This document shows positions 11,275 to 22,766 of a stretch of DNA of 40,934 bases, one piece after another. The stretch is from contig BFEA01000761.1 in NCBI GenBank assembly GCA_003427395.1, forward strand, positions 360,917 through 401,850. The letters run 5' to 3'. Position 1 is the stretch's first letter. Each line of letters opens with the position of its first letter. The translations under genes were made by a program, and so were the position numbers. The notes below the pieces were generated by a model, which was not told where the DNA came from, did not search any database, and saw only the letters and a list, made by a program, of their open reading frames with translations. The DNA comes from Chara braunii (taxonomy: Eukaryota; Streptophyta; Charophyceae; Charales; Characeae).

Positions 11275-11478
11275 TAGATCGATAGATAGATAGATAGATA
11301 GATGGATAGATAGATAAAGGGGCAAGGGCCTGGCCCTTGAGATATCATTTTTTAGCTGACCAGCCCTAGGCAGCTCAGCATTGTAGTATCTGCGTCATCT
11401 GCGCTTAGCGGAGTTCGAACTCGGGTCTGTATTTCAACAGTTCAGTTCGGGGGTGTACCAACTGAGCTAGGTCAGTTG
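11275..11478 (-). mobile_element. tRNA-derived SINE, family 1, (TATC)n tail
   Basis: On the minus strand an A box, TAGCTCAGTTGGTA (11469-11456), is followed by a B box, GAGTTCGAACTC (11422-11411), at tRNA-like spacing. About 100 bp of unrelated body follows, then a (TATC)n tail at 11317-11278. That is the anatomy of a Pol III SINE. A second copy of the same head is at 37193. Confidence 0.65.
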
Positions 11479-11662
11479 GTGGTGGCATTCCGGTCTTGAA
11501 GTTTCGCAATTTTGTTTTCTTGGGGGGGAACAAAGAAGAGAGAAAGGTCAGGTGTCTGATTTGGCAAACAGGGTAGGACGATTATAGGGGGCGAGGAGAG
11601 AAGAGGAGAGGAGAGGAGAGGAGGGGAGAGGAGAGGAGAGGAGAGGGAGGAGCATTTCATAC

Positions 11663-11938
11663 CCGCCCTTCTTGCATTAACCAGCCCTGTTTCCACAGCT
11701 TTTGTGATTCTTCGCTTCGGAGGCATACGCTGCTGATGTCGATGGAGCCCCCTCTGATGCTCCCTCTGGCGCTTGTGCTGCCGGAAGCACGGTCGGACCA
11801 TGCCTCGATCTGACCGGAGCTGCCTCCTCTGGAACTTGTGCTGGTGGCTACTCCTTCAACCCGTGGACTGCTGGCCCTGAAAGAGGACCTCCTCCTTTCA
11901 TTGAGATGGCCATAGCCAGAGGCAGACGGTGCTGTAGA

Positions 11939-11972
<34 letters not shown>

Positions 11973-12106
11973 GCTGCTCCATCATTATCCTTTGAATTGT
12001 TGCGGGATAAAGAAGACCACCGCCTCTCTGTCACCAATGGTGCGACTGCAATTTCTGTCTCTGTGGCTAGGGGTATATCTGAGAACTGGGTGGATGTGTC
12101 TCTCGC
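11663..12106 (-). CDS. PH-domain protein, exon 2 (linker and first PH strand)
   Basis: This 148-codon exon starts after a T-rich tract and acceptor (cgctccag|GCG) and ends at donor CGG|gtatga. Both junctions are phase 0, matching exon 1. It encodes a Ser/Arg-rich linker with an (Ala-Gly)n run written in GCTCCT-type hexamers, and two more RRxS motifs (RRWSS, RRRSS). It ends with LWKQGWLMQEGR, the typical first beta strand of a PH domain. Upstream of the acceptor the same frame runs into hydrophobic, non-conserved translation, so the ORF's own ATG at 12244 is not the start. A (GGAGA)n purine tract (pyrimidine on the coding strand) lies just inside the intron after the donor. Confidence 0.78.
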
Positions 12107-12529
12107 CTGGAGCGAATAGATCAGGGGCAAACACAAAACAGAGAAGCAAAAACAGAAAAGGGGTAAAACAGAAAAGGGTAAAAACAGAAGTGAGTATAGA
12201 CCAGGGGCATAGTACTTCAAAAAAATGGAGACAGTAGTGGCCAAAAAGCGAGGAGGCTATTTTTGTTTTTTCAAAGTTGAAGTTCCTGCAACAAACGTGT
12301 GATTTCAAAGAACAATGTACTTCAAATTTGATTCAGAAGAACTACTCACTCCAAACCATGCTCAGTGGCACAGATTACTCAGGGTACTCAGTCTGCCAGC
12401 CTTGACTACCCCATCAGTACATACAAACAAGAGAACATTAGTGGAGTCCTCCCCAGGGGGCTACAGGGAGGAGTTCCACATGTGGGCACCTATTGGGATG
12501 GAAAGGAGATGTAACGGAGAATATCACGT

Positions 12530-13480
12530 TCAGGACAGAATCTCTGCCAGAGACAGGGCGTGAGGTGGGAAGGGATCCGGAAAATCCGAGGGAGGGCGTA
12601 GTGGGAACGAGGGTTCTATGTTAATCCAGTCCTTGAAAACTAGGCGGTAGTCTCTCATTTTCTCCAAATCGCGTGGCCCTTATCCCCTCTCACCACTCCA
12701 TTCTACTTTTGCAATCCATCCTTCTCTTTCTCCTCCTACCCATTCTGTGCAAAATGCCGTGATCCGTCTCCTAGCGTCTCCAGTTTGTCTGAAGAGGTCT
12801 AATTGTGATTTTGTGTCCAACCATTTCCGTGTGAGTTCAAGGTGAACCTGCTGCTGGATCTGTTCTGAAATCTCTGATCCCTCCACCCGCACCTTCTCCA
12901 TGGCCAGGGTGCATCGTTGCCACCAAAGTGTCCATATCACCGCCCTCCTTCCCAATCTTTACATATTCCCTACGAAGGTCGAGGCTGTTCCTGCCAGCGG
13001 CCAATGCCCTGCCAATATGGCTTGCCATGACCACGGCCAGGGAATGTCGGGTTCCATTTTCCGCCATATGCGGTCCCACCATCTCCATATGAATTGGGCA
13101 ATCGGACATTGCATGAAGATATGCTCAATGGTCTCCGCCTTCTTGTGGGAAGGGAAGAGACTTTGACACCGCTGACACCATGGGAGCAATAGACCTCTTT
13201 GTTGGAGGGTTGTACAGTCAGTCAACCAGTCATTGGTTGGTAGACAGTGGTGGGCTATTTGCCACTGTAGAGAGGTATGCGTGCCTCGTCTGGCGGGATG
13301 TACCGGGGTGCCGATCCACAAAACATACATCCAGGCGGATCGACCGCATCGCATGCAAGGTCTGATTTGCCTGCCAGTAGATGGATTTTCTGCGAAGTTG
13401 CATCCCGATACATTTCGCCAGATGCGGCTGCATGCTTGCCGCATGGTAGAAAAATGGCTGGGAACATACTGCTGGTTAAA
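12530..13480 (-). pseudogene. LINE ORF2 C-terminal relic (minus-strand copy)
   Basis: This is the same LINE family as the copy at 28681, in opposite orientation. It reads LQWQIAHHCLPTNDWL, an intact zinc-binding set (CQRC ... ETIEHIFMQC), then FIWRWWDRIWRK and IPWPWSWQAILAGH. In-frame TAA stops follow at NM*RLG and ERG*GPR. The frame then continues to the same terminal block, RPPSDFPDPFPPHAL, and a TGA at 12530. It is truncated at the 5' side, as LINE copies usually are. The exact start is uncertain; resemblance to the other copy fades above about 13480. Confidence 0.7.
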
Positions 13481-13713
13481 CCTCAAGTACACGGCCCCAG
13501 CCTTGCAGAAAGTTTTTGTCGCCACAAGCAAAACTCGGAGGGGCCGCACGGCGTGGGGTGCCGTTGAAAAAAAAAATGGCGGCCTCCAAAGTGGTGCGGG
13601 TTTCGTGCTGACACCCGCGGGCCGATGTGTGGTGTACTGGTGCTTTAAGAGAGGCCCCAATGGTTAATGGGTTTAGAAAGGGCGCCTTTTAAGGTGGCTT
13701 GTTTTAAGGGCCA

Positions 13714-13752
13714 TCTTATGCTCTTACCGGCTTATGCGATAAGAGCATAAGA
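13714..13752. repeat. Perfect 13-bp stem-loop
   Basis: TCTTATGCTCTTA and TAAGAGCATAAGA are separated by a 13-base loop. A second partial TAAGAGCAT follows. No T-run follows, so it is not a typical terminator. Confidence 0.5.
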
Positions 13753-13852
13753 GCATTTCGATTCGGGCCTGGGCTGTATGGGGAGTGCCAGGCCACTTCA
13801 AAAAGGCACAGTTGGAGGGTTTCGCGGTAGCTTCGTCAACTTGAACTCATGT

Positions 13853-14472
13853 GAACTGGTGGTTTAAATTAGATTACCAGTACTTCCGATGCACTTTCCA
13901 GGGCTGGAGGCACCTTTGAAGGTAACTTTTCAACTTGAGGTCATGTGAACTGGTGGTTTAAACCACCAGTACATCTGAACCTCTTTTGCACAAGGCTTCC
14001 CACTGCGCACCAAACTTTGTCAAAACTTCAGCACTGCGCTTTTGTCTTAGTTTTGGTTGACGCCACCAGCCATTTTTATCCAGTGCCCCCCCCTATTACC
14101 GGAGAGCCTCAATTGTGATTCGCAACTTGGTTGAGGCCATGTACTGGTGGTTTAAAGTTTAAACCACCAGAGAATGGTCAACCTACTGGTAGGCACAGGG
14201 TCGGCATCGATAGCTGAGAGAGGTACTGGTGGTTTAAACGACCAGTACTTCCGAGGCACTTGGTAATGTGTTGTGCGCCAAAAAAAGAAACGAACCAGCA
14301 CGGGCCTCCTTTTGGCTGGACCCACCAGCCGTTTTTCTCTAGCGGCCGAGCCCCGAAAGTTGCTGCAACATGCAAGCCATAGCAGGGTAACGTATTGGTG
14401 GTCTCACCCACCAGTACCTTTCCCAGTCATTTTCCAGAGACCAAACGTAATGGTGGTTTAAACCACCAGGAC
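13853..14472. repeat. Cluster of six GGTTTAAACC palindromes
   Basis: Palindromes on the core CTGGTGGTTTAAACCACCAG occur near 13853, 13949-13970 (perfect, 22 bp), 14144-14170 (13-bp arms around one base), 14223-14248 (one mismatched pair), 14392-14417 and 14447-14472. Flanks such as AGTACTTCCGA recur on the outer side. They look like adjoining ends of nested short elements rather than one simple tandem array. Confidence 0.6.
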
Positions 14473-15014
14473 CTTTCCCAGCTATTTTTCAGAGATGGGG
14501 CTTCTCAATGGCCGCAATTTTCTGGGTCGGGCCACCGATGAAAAGTTTCATCGGCAGCCCTTGCCACGTTTCGGGCCTCCGAAAGTGGCGGCGAGGGGCC
14601 TGCGGCCTATTTGTGGCCAAGGCACTGGTTGTTGAACTATGTACCTTGTCTGTACAATCACCCTGTCCAGTACATAGTTTGTAGGCTAGGCATGGTACAT
14701 AATCATGTGCTCTAATATGGCATAGTTAGATTCGATCTGCAATCGTGTGTAACCTATACGGAGTCATCCGAACTACGCGTGTGCAGTTTACATGTGCTTC
14801 TCTGATTATATCAAGAAGTTCTTTGTTGATTTTTGTCAACGTATGCACTCTGCTTGGGTGCATCAACCAGTAGAGTAATCCCTTTCTCGAGTAGCCACAC
14901 ACACCCTTTGTTCGACACTACAAGGGCTACCACCCCCCAAGTGGTCTCCCTGTGTTAGAGTAGGACAAGCACAATCTGCTATATTGCTCCTCCCAAGGCT
15001 ATTCATCCTGACAT

Positions 15015-16611
15015 TGTGACGCCCAACCTCACGCCCGGCGCGACTTCCTGTTCGGAGTGGGAGTGGGCCTGGAAGTGCGAAAAAAGGGGGGGGGGTGCCA
15101 AGGATTTTTGGAAAGTGGGGGTGGAGTCCCAGGTCGGAACTGGGATCTCCTGTGACAAGTTTCAGGGACAGTAGGTGCGGGTCGCGTTTGGCTTTTATGC
15201 CTTCGGAAGTGAAGTTACCATCCCCGCGGGTTTCCGCGGCGGGGCCGGGTTCAGATTTGATGAACCAGTGGAACGCTATGGGGGTGGCGCTGCCTGAACA
15301 GTTGCTGACATCGTTCGTGGCAAGCCTCAGAATCCGACGAGGACGGCCACAGTCGGAGGCTGTGTGCTCGCTGCTCGGCCTCCGTCCGGGTTCGTCGAAC
15401 AAATCCCGCGGCTCGGTACTCGCTGTCTTGCTGGCACTCGGGGCACGAGGTTCGGGGCCAGTAGGGGGTGATCGCGTGCCAGGGAACAACAGTTAGGCAA
15501 TGGAAAGGCAATACGAGGCGGTAGGGAGGGAAGTCTGTTTCAAGGATGACGATACGAGGTTCGGCGATGACGTGGGTTATGTGTGAGTTGAGGAATTGGG
15601 AGGGAAAGGAGATTGCGCTTAAGGCCTGTTCAATGTCCCATTCACAGACCCGTTCGTCTCCTGTCCGATAGGGAAATTTCGGAGGATTGGGTCACGGTCG
15701 TGCGAGAAGACAGACGTTCTCCCACTCCCAGTGCTCCCGGAATCGTCCGTGCCTCAGACTTTCTCGATCCGTGATATAAAATGGAATTTCGTTATCCATG
15801 CTGTCATAACTTTCGTCATGACATGCGTGTGAACAACGTCCTTCTCGGTCACGCTTACACGTGCGTGCACAAGATCGCGCTCTCAGCCGGATGGACCCGG
15901 ATCAGATGGCTATTTTATAACGGGACAGTTATCTGAGTCAGAGAGCGATTATGCATCGAATCGAATGTTCGCTCATCGATCGAGACATACATCCACCGAG
16001 ACGGTCAAATTTCCCATCAGACTTGTCCATACGACCGCGAAAGAAAATGGGAACGAGAAATCAACATGTTCTCATGCATTAAATGAATTTAAATCCATTC
16101 ATTGATAAGGAGAACGACATGCATTCCCATTAAGCCAAAAGGCTCGCAAAGATCTAACGCAAGCGCTCGGGGGGGCCGATACACCCATATTCTCAATAAG
16201 GAGGAGGAAATGAGGGAGAAAAGATCGGGTGTAGATGTACAGCCGCTCGGGTAAACGGCGACCCTCAAGGCCGAGCTTTCTCGGATGGGCACACTATTGA
16301 TCATACGATTTCTTAGAGAAGAGGGAAAATGAGGGCGAGAAATCGACGAGTACACATACATCACACCACTTCAGCCAAACGAGTCATTCATTCACATCAT
16401 CATAGCCCAGAGTGCACATAAGACATACTCAGCCAATCATCGTACGCAATCCGACGAGTCATAGAGAAACAGAGACTCGGATGGAAAATCAAATCCTTCG
16501 TCATGCACCAAGAAGGAGGAAAGTCAGAGATAGCCGCGAGCAAAAAGATGGTTGGCGCCAATTGTCAAAATTTACATAAAGGAGGGGAGAAAAGACACCA
16601 TCCCGACACGT

Positions 16612-16684
<73 letters not shown>

Positions 16685-16699
16685 ACATCACCTCCGATN

Positions 16700-16756
<57 letters not shown>

Positions 16757-17755
16757 ACATCACCTCCGATGCGGGCAGTCCGTCGCCTCGCATCAACATA
16801 GAGTTGTCACCCCGCTTAGTCCGAGCATGCAAGCCAGGTTCGCCCATGGGCCACAGTCCGTCGCGGCCCACACGTCAACTCCGCATACTTGGCACCAGCT
16901 CGTCGGATCGCCCAACTCTCTTGTCTACTCACCTTTCGAGCTTACTCGTTACCCGATCCTCACTGACCGCGCTAACTTCCAATTCATAGAGAGCAAACTA
17001 ATCACGCTGGCGAAATTTATAGCATGCATGCTTGCGCTACAAACTCGGGATTATGCCTGAGCAGGGGAAAAGAGGAAGTGCCTACGTTATGCATGGCCAG
17101 GCCGCGGCGCGGGGGACGGAGCCACTCTTCGCGCATTGATCCAGTCATGCAACGTTGGAACCAATTAGAACAGAGAATGAAGCTTGCATGTGCGGTCTAA
17201 GGTGGGGCCGGGAAAAAGACATCAAGAACGAGAAAATTACAGTTGCAATCACACCCGCCAAAAGTTACAGTTACTCGTAGGATTAAGGCGAGGAGAAGTC
17301 GGAGCCCAGATCCTGCTATGGTAAGGCGCGCATAAGCGAGGAGCGTCGTGCAGCCAGATTGCGAGGTACCTAAATTCCTAGCCTAAATCCTAATTACAAA
17401 AAGAAATGCCGAAAGCAAACAATTTCGATAGCCCGCAGGGGCTCGACACTAGTTCGAAAATTAAAAAACGACGTTTCCGCGCGATGATCGCGCCAAAATT
17501 CTCATTTTCCACAATAGAGCAAGAAAGAAACTATGGCAACAATTATCTTTTGTACTCGCCAAGGTGCGCTCACTTTAACTGCCTACCCAGGACTTTCCCG
17601 GCCCTGGTCCGCAAGTCCAAAAAGAAAGAAGCGAGGGCATCCTTGCAACTCGTCCGACCGACCCATCCTCATGCTCCTCACCCGACCAACCCGTCCGAAC
17701 CCATGAAGCAGCTTCACGCAGAAAGTCGCGTGGTTACGGAAAACAGTTCGTCACA
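15015..17755 (-). repeat. 3' LTR of the gypsy element (about 2.74 kb)
   Basis: On the minus strand the LTR runs from TGTGACGAAC at 17755 to GGGCGTCACA at 15015, giving perfect 7-bp inverted tips TGTGACG/CGTCACA. The stretch 15026-15130 matches 27842-27944 beside the primer-binding site, which proves that this is LTR sequence. The inner boundary at 17755 is inferred from the tips alone, and no strong polypurine tract precedes it. The LTR contains two long (CT)n tracts and no credible gene; the open frame around 14863-15489 crosses the LTR edge and is not protein-like. Confidence 0.6.
16612..16751 (+). repeat. Two (CT)n tracts with a duplicated 20-bp end
   Basis: Each tract is followed by ACTCCACATCACCTCCGAT. 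A single N at 16699 joins them. Confidence 0.85.
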
Positions 17756-17865
17756 TATGTGACACCTAGGGGGTTCCAAAGCTTGCTCCTTCAATCGCCC
17801 GTCGATCCCGTGCGATCGACGCAGAGTTGACACGTGCCACTTACCATAAAACGAGAGTGTAGAAA

Positions 17866-19893
17866 TCATTCAGGTGGCATTCGCGACTCTGACCTAAAGG
17901 TTGTCGGGGAAGGGCAGTCTGATGACGGGAGGAAGTGGGGAGGGTGAGCTTGGGGGAGGGGTGGTGGGAAGCAACTCCGCTCCCGATCCCCAGTGGGGAG
18001 CCGGGTGTAGTGGATGGTGCGATGTATCCGGGAGAAGCGGTGATCCTGATGAGGGAGGGAGGCAAGGTAATCGGGATAGAGAGTGCACAGCGTGCGGGGG
18101 ATCGCGGCACGAAGATCCTCATACCCTTCGCATGCGGGGATTACGCCCGAGATTATACAATATATTTCTATATTGTTGTAATCTCGCCATGCCATGCTGA
18201 AAAGGAGGACGTGGAGGGGGAAATTGGTTACGATGGATTGAGTGGGGGCATGCGGGAGGATGGTGACACCAGGACGAGTAGAGTAAAGCTGGTGGAAGAG
18301 GAAAGGGGGAAAAGGATACCAGTTGGAGGGGAATGGGGGTCGTCCCGCGATTTGGTGGATGGTGAGGTAATCAAGGGGACGGCGGGATAATGATCGGGGA
18401 CGAAGCCCGAGTGCCCGCATCTCCACATAGGCGAACGGTGGGCCTCTGTGGTGCAGGGCATTGAGTCGGCGTTGGACTTCTTCTGCGGCGTCTGCTTCTA
18501 GATCCCTCCACGGTGGCGACGCCATCTCCTCCGGATTCCTCTTGCGGTAGCTCCGGGTTGAGCGCTGGATCGTCTTGCAACAGCCTCTCGCCTGGCTTGT
18601 CCGACTCCTGTACGGGGTGCTTCCCTTCTACCTTCTTCCTTCGCCTCTGAGCCACTGCTTCGTCTTCCTCCTCACTCTGTTCGTCGGAACCGCCTGATTC
18701 TTCCGACCCACTTCCTTCCGACCCTGTTTCCTCCGATTCGCGATTGTCCGGGTCGTTCGATCCGGCCTCCGAGTCTTCTTCTTCTTCGTTTGTGCCTTCC
18801 CTCTCTTCCTCCTCTTCTTCTCGTTCTTCTTCCTCCTCTCCCGTTCCTACCTCCACTCGTCGAATGACCGGATCCCACAAGGTGATATCGGTCACATCGA
18901 TGACTAAATAGTCGCCCGTTGAAGGGAGGTAGATATTATCGCTGTCAAGTTTCGTGCACGTGGACCACAATAGTTGTGGGGCCAACGTTCGAGGGAGCGC
19001 CGTGGGCGTGGATCGTTCGTTGCAGCACGAAAGGATCTCCAAAGGTAGATCGTGCACAAGTTGGGCCAGGAACACCAAAACTTCACTCGTAATTGGCTCG
19101 AGGTGTCCGTCGCGCACTTTCCCGAAGAGTATCCCCAACAGCTCCCCCTCCGTGTCCGTCCTCCAGGCTTGCACGATCAGCAGCTCCACGTCATCATCGG
19201 GAACTTCGTCCTCCTCGTCTTTATCCTGCCAGCTCGGCCCAATGAAACACCAGCTCGAGAAGGCAAAAGTTGAGCGCAACGTACGCGTGCCACCACTCCG
19301 CCCACTTGCTCGCGTCCAGGATTGGTGCGTCCAGCCGCCTGATTCAAAAGGAGAGGGGAGGGTCCATAGTGAACTGCCAGAAGGTAGGGAAATCGAAAGG
19401 AAGCTCGAAGGTCGAAAGGCGGCGTAAAAGGAAGAAGTTGCGGGAGGAGTCGGAGGACGATCTCTGACGCGTCAGGAGACATTCAGAGTTGGCTGAGATC
19501 GATGTCATTGGTGGAGTTGATCCGATCACCCGGTGGGGCTAACAGCTGAACCAAGGCGGCCATGAGATCCTGCACCCAGAGTCGTGACTACCGGAAAACA
19601 CTTGGATGAGCCGTCGGATGCAAAGCAGTAAGATCGCCGATGAAGGCGACGATCGCTGTCACGTGGCTGACACCCGGTGGAGACAGCCACAGGAAAGTCG
19701 ACACCTCGGCCAATACTCTTGCTCGCTCGCTGGTTTGCGCGAACCAAAATTCCGTCGCCGCGTGGATGGCCGCCGTACTGAAAAAAGCCGCAAATCGGAG
19801 CAAATCTGGCCGTTGCACCTGTCGTATCGACGAGATGTGCCCCCTAGGTCTCATTAGTCGTTCGTTGATGACCTGTTCAGTAGAAAAGCTCAT
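17866..19893 (-). pseudogene. Extra ORF3 of the gypsy element, unknown function
   Basis: Downstream of integrase and before the LTR lie three overlapping open stretches: 19893-19588 (start MSFSTEQVINERLMRP), 19279-18371 and 18525-17866. Changes of frame between them look like decay of one ORF of roughly 650 codons. The middle part holds ordered-looking sequence (DDDVELLIVQAWRTDTEGEL) followed by a long Glu/Ser-rich acidic tract. The last part begins WRDLEADAAEEVQRRL. There is no signal peptide, no clear transmembrane anchor and no motif I recognise, so it is not obviously Env-like. Alternatively, part of it could be a captured host fragment. Confidence 0.5.
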
Positions 19894-20059
19894 GGCGATG
19901 GGGGAGAAGGTGGAGATGAAGGTTAAGAGGGAGGAGAATCAGATTATTCGAGTTCGAGGTCGTTGTCTTCTTCTTCGAAATCGAAGGAAGACGTGGACAA
20001 GGGAAGAGACGGAGAAAGAGTTAGGGGACGAAGATAGGACACATGTCGGATGATCGGTC

Positions 20060-20219
20060 GAGCCGATCGACTTCTCGAGACCTCTGGTGCAAGCCGCACC
20101 GTGTTCACTCCGCTAGGACCGAGCTCAACTACTCGAAATCGCCCAAAGAATCATGGCGCTAACTTGCCTTGGCGAGCACATTTCCTCACCTACACTATAT
20201 CCCCTAATTTGTACTGGGG
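20060..20219 (-). pseudogene. gypsy integrase C-terminal tail, with stops
   Basis: Translation continues beyond 20220 with YKLGDIV, RQGKLAP and FRVVELGPSGVN, which resemble the conserved (K/Y)-x-GD-x-V ... KL-x-P-x-x-x-GP tail after the gypsy integrase core. Two in-frame stops interrupt it. No chromodomain is recognisable. Confidence 0.6.
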
Positions 20220-21493
20220 TCAGGGTCCAAGGTTCCCATTTCGGGCCTCGTAGCTCCGGACCTGTCGTCCGTGGGCCATTTCGGTCATCCGCTGTCTCTT
20301 TCGGGGTAACCGAGGGAGGGCCCTTTCCATCAATTCCAGGTGGTGTTGGGCCTTATCCTTAACCGTCGCTCTAGTGGCCCGTTGCGGGAGGGTCGTTTCA
20401 TCATTTAGCCTCGGTAGGGCTACACAGGCCAAACTATTGGTCTGTAATTGAAAGGGGGTCAGACCGGTAGAATCATGGGGTGTTCCCCGATGAATAGCCA
20501 GGATGTGGTCCACGATATCAGGCCAAGACCTCGTGTTTCTCGCCGCGATATTACTCCTCAATGCCGTCTTGATTACTCGGTTTGTGTTTTCTACTAGTCC
20601 GTTCGATTGTGACATATGGGGGCCAGTATTGCGGATGGAGACACCATGTAGAACCAGGGTCCTCAGGACTTCCCCTCTGAATCCTGCCCCGTTGTCCGTT
20701 AGGATCTCCTCTGTGTCCTTATGCATTCCGAGAAAACGGTTGATATATGGTGCGATCTCCACCACCTGTTGCATCTTGCAAGGATACGTCGCGATCCATT
20801 TAGAAAAATGATCTACAAATACCAAAATAATTTAATATGCACAGTTATTTGGTTCAGGAGGTACGACAATATCCATGGTATCAATGCTAACCCTTTGAAA
20901 CGGCCGTTCAACTATGGTGGGCACTATCGATCTAGGCGGCTGAATCAGCGCCTTGTCGACGGCACAGACCAGACAATTTCGGACGATGAATTTAACATCG
21001 TCATGAATATTGGACCAATACCATTCATTTTTATCAATCACCGCCTCCGTAATCCGGACGGCGAAGTGGGTTGCAGTCTCCTTGTGCGCCGACTTAACTC
21101 AGTCATACCTCATGAACGGATGAGGCACGACCATCCAAATTTCACTACCGTCTATCTTCCATTTTTCTAACTGTCCCTCGTTCCATCGGTAATCCCGTAC
21201 CCTCTCATTGGCCACTGATCCTCCTTGGTGAATTCTCGGAGGGGGTTTCCGACCACTGTAGCTATCAAAAAGACATAGGTCCACACCTCAACCCTCCTAA
21301 ACATACGGGCCTTTTTCAATCCCTCGGACGTGGCTTCGAGGAATCGAGCTTCGGTCAGGATTTTATCAGTCCGGCATAAAGGGCATGGCCAGGTTCTGTC
21401 CGCGTTCCTGTACTGAATACCGGAGTCGTGGGCCCTGGAGACACACTGTTTACAATTTACCCATTCGACATATCCTTCCCTGCTAGGACGCAT
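20220..21493 (-). pseudogene. gypsy integrase, broken
   Basis: A Cys-pair region (NCKQC ... CPLC) lies at 21493-21167. The zinc-binding end NCLVC and the first catalytic region RVSIDTMDIV are at 21041-20832, followed by an in-frame TAA. The core continues at 20825 with FVDHFSKW, the second Asp in LTDNGAGF and the Glu in QSNGLVEN. All three DDE residues are therefore present, but a stop separates the first from the other two. Integrase would insert the DNA copy into the host genome. Confidence 0.85.
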
Positions 21494-21631
21494 AGGAACC
21501 GAGTAAACACGCGAGATTGCTTCGCAAACATAACAAAATTTGTCGGCTAGGGAGGGAAAAGATGAAAATGAGAGGGGAGAGAGGGGTCCTTATGAATTAC
21601 CTCCACGTCCCATCGCCATCGTGCCTGTCGA

Positions 21632-22717
21632 TCACTGCTTAGAAGTTCGAGGGAGGATGGCCACTTGTCCGTACGAGGGCCCAACAGACTCCGGTTCCTT
21701 CCATGGGGTGATCTCCTCGCCCTTGGCCACCTTGTTGTGTCGGTGCAACCGTGTCAGCCCGCCAGCGTTCCCGTGCTTCTTCGTCTTCCTATGGACGATA
21801 TCGAAATCGTATTCTTGCAGTCGTACAGCCCAACGTCCAATCATACTCGTGTAATTGGTAAGCTTCTTCATGGCCAGGAGAGGCTCATGGTCCGTGACGA
21901 GGAGAAATTTATGTTCGTACAGATACGGATGGAAGTGTTGAATTCCCCAGACAACTGCGCAGCATTCTCCCTGAGGAGCCGAATCATTCCTTCTTTCGTC
22001 GGGCACCGTTCGCGAAGCGTACTCAATAACATGTTCACGACCGTCTTTCCATTCTAGAGTCAAAATAGTGGAAACCGCCTCAGGCTGCCAGTCCGTAATT
22101 TGTATGAACTGCTTCTCGGGGTCAGGCCGGATTAAAGTTGGCGTCGTGGTCAAAGCCTCCTTCAAAGTGACAAAGGCCCGTTCACACTCAGCGTCCCAAC
22201 TCAGTGGCTGGTCCTTCCGCAAAAGATTCGTTAGAGATCGTGCGATTGCTGCGAATTCCTTGTCAATGATAAATCGGTGGTAGTACGAGGCCAACCCTAA
22301 AAAGGTCCGGACCTGCGTCAACGACGTAGGCGTGGGGGCGTCTCGAACAACCGCGACCTTTCTCGAATCCAGTCTTAAGCCTCCCCGGGTCACCACATAC
22401 CCTAGGAACGAGATATCGGAAAGGAAGAACTCGCTTTTCTCTAGTGCGATCTTGAATTCCGGCATCTTGAAGTGCCCCAAGTGTCCACTCGATATGTTGC
22501 GCGTGTCCTTGAAAGGATTTCGAGTACACCAGGATATTGTCCATGTACACAATGACGCAGAAATTGATCATCCCCTGGGTCAGCTTGTCTTGTTGATGAA
22601 ATTTTGGAAGGTGACATTCATAGCTCTCTGGAAAGTAGCTGGCGCGTTGCAAATTCCCATCGGGCAACGAACCCACTGCCAGGTGCCTTCGAATAATACA
22701 AAGGATGTCTTCGTCAT
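21632..22717 (-). pseudogene. gypsy reverse transcriptase (C-terminal part) and RNase H
   Basis: The reading resumes with KTSFVLFEG and NAPATFQRAMN, then shifts frame. The catalytic box reads VYMDNILVYS, so the second Asp of Y-x-D-D is Asn. After another frameshift, 21632-22552 is open: thumb/connection (FLGYVVTRGGLRLDS) and RNase H. RNase H residues are visible as TDWQPEAV, GECCAVVWGI and LVTDHEPL, while the terminal NADxL motif is NAGGL, losing the last acidic residue. The family makes double-stranded DNA from element RNA; this copy is inactive on several counts. Confidence 0.85.
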
Positions 22718-22766
22718 AATATATATATATATATATCGTCACAAACAGAATATATATATATATATA

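Larger units (their letters stand above)
2626..11662 (-). other. Intron 2 of the PH-domain gene (about 9.0 kb)
   Basis: The intron is bounded by gtatga at 11662 and ...ccggcag at 2626. It contains the two U6-like copies, telomere-like motifs, tandem repeats at 6.5-6.85 and 7.87-8.25 kb, a SINE and an assembly gap. Apart from these I see no gene. The stretches 3,520-4,560, 4,980-6,240, 8,760-9,600, 9,680-10,140 and 10,855-11,270 hold single-copy-looking, A/T-rich or homopolymer-rich sequence without recognisable coding. Confidence 0.7.

Noticed and set aside
11411-11478. A functional tRNA gene
   Set aside because: A and B boxes are present, but the acceptor stem does not close and a SINE body with a simple-repeat tail follows.
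14863-15489. 208-codon minus-strand frame
   Set aside because: It crosses the end of the 3' LTR and has no conserved motif.
18371-19279. The 302-codon acidic frame as an independent host gene
   Set aside because: It lies between gypsy integrase and the LTR in the same orientation, with frameshifted neighbours that read as one ORF, so it belongs to the element.
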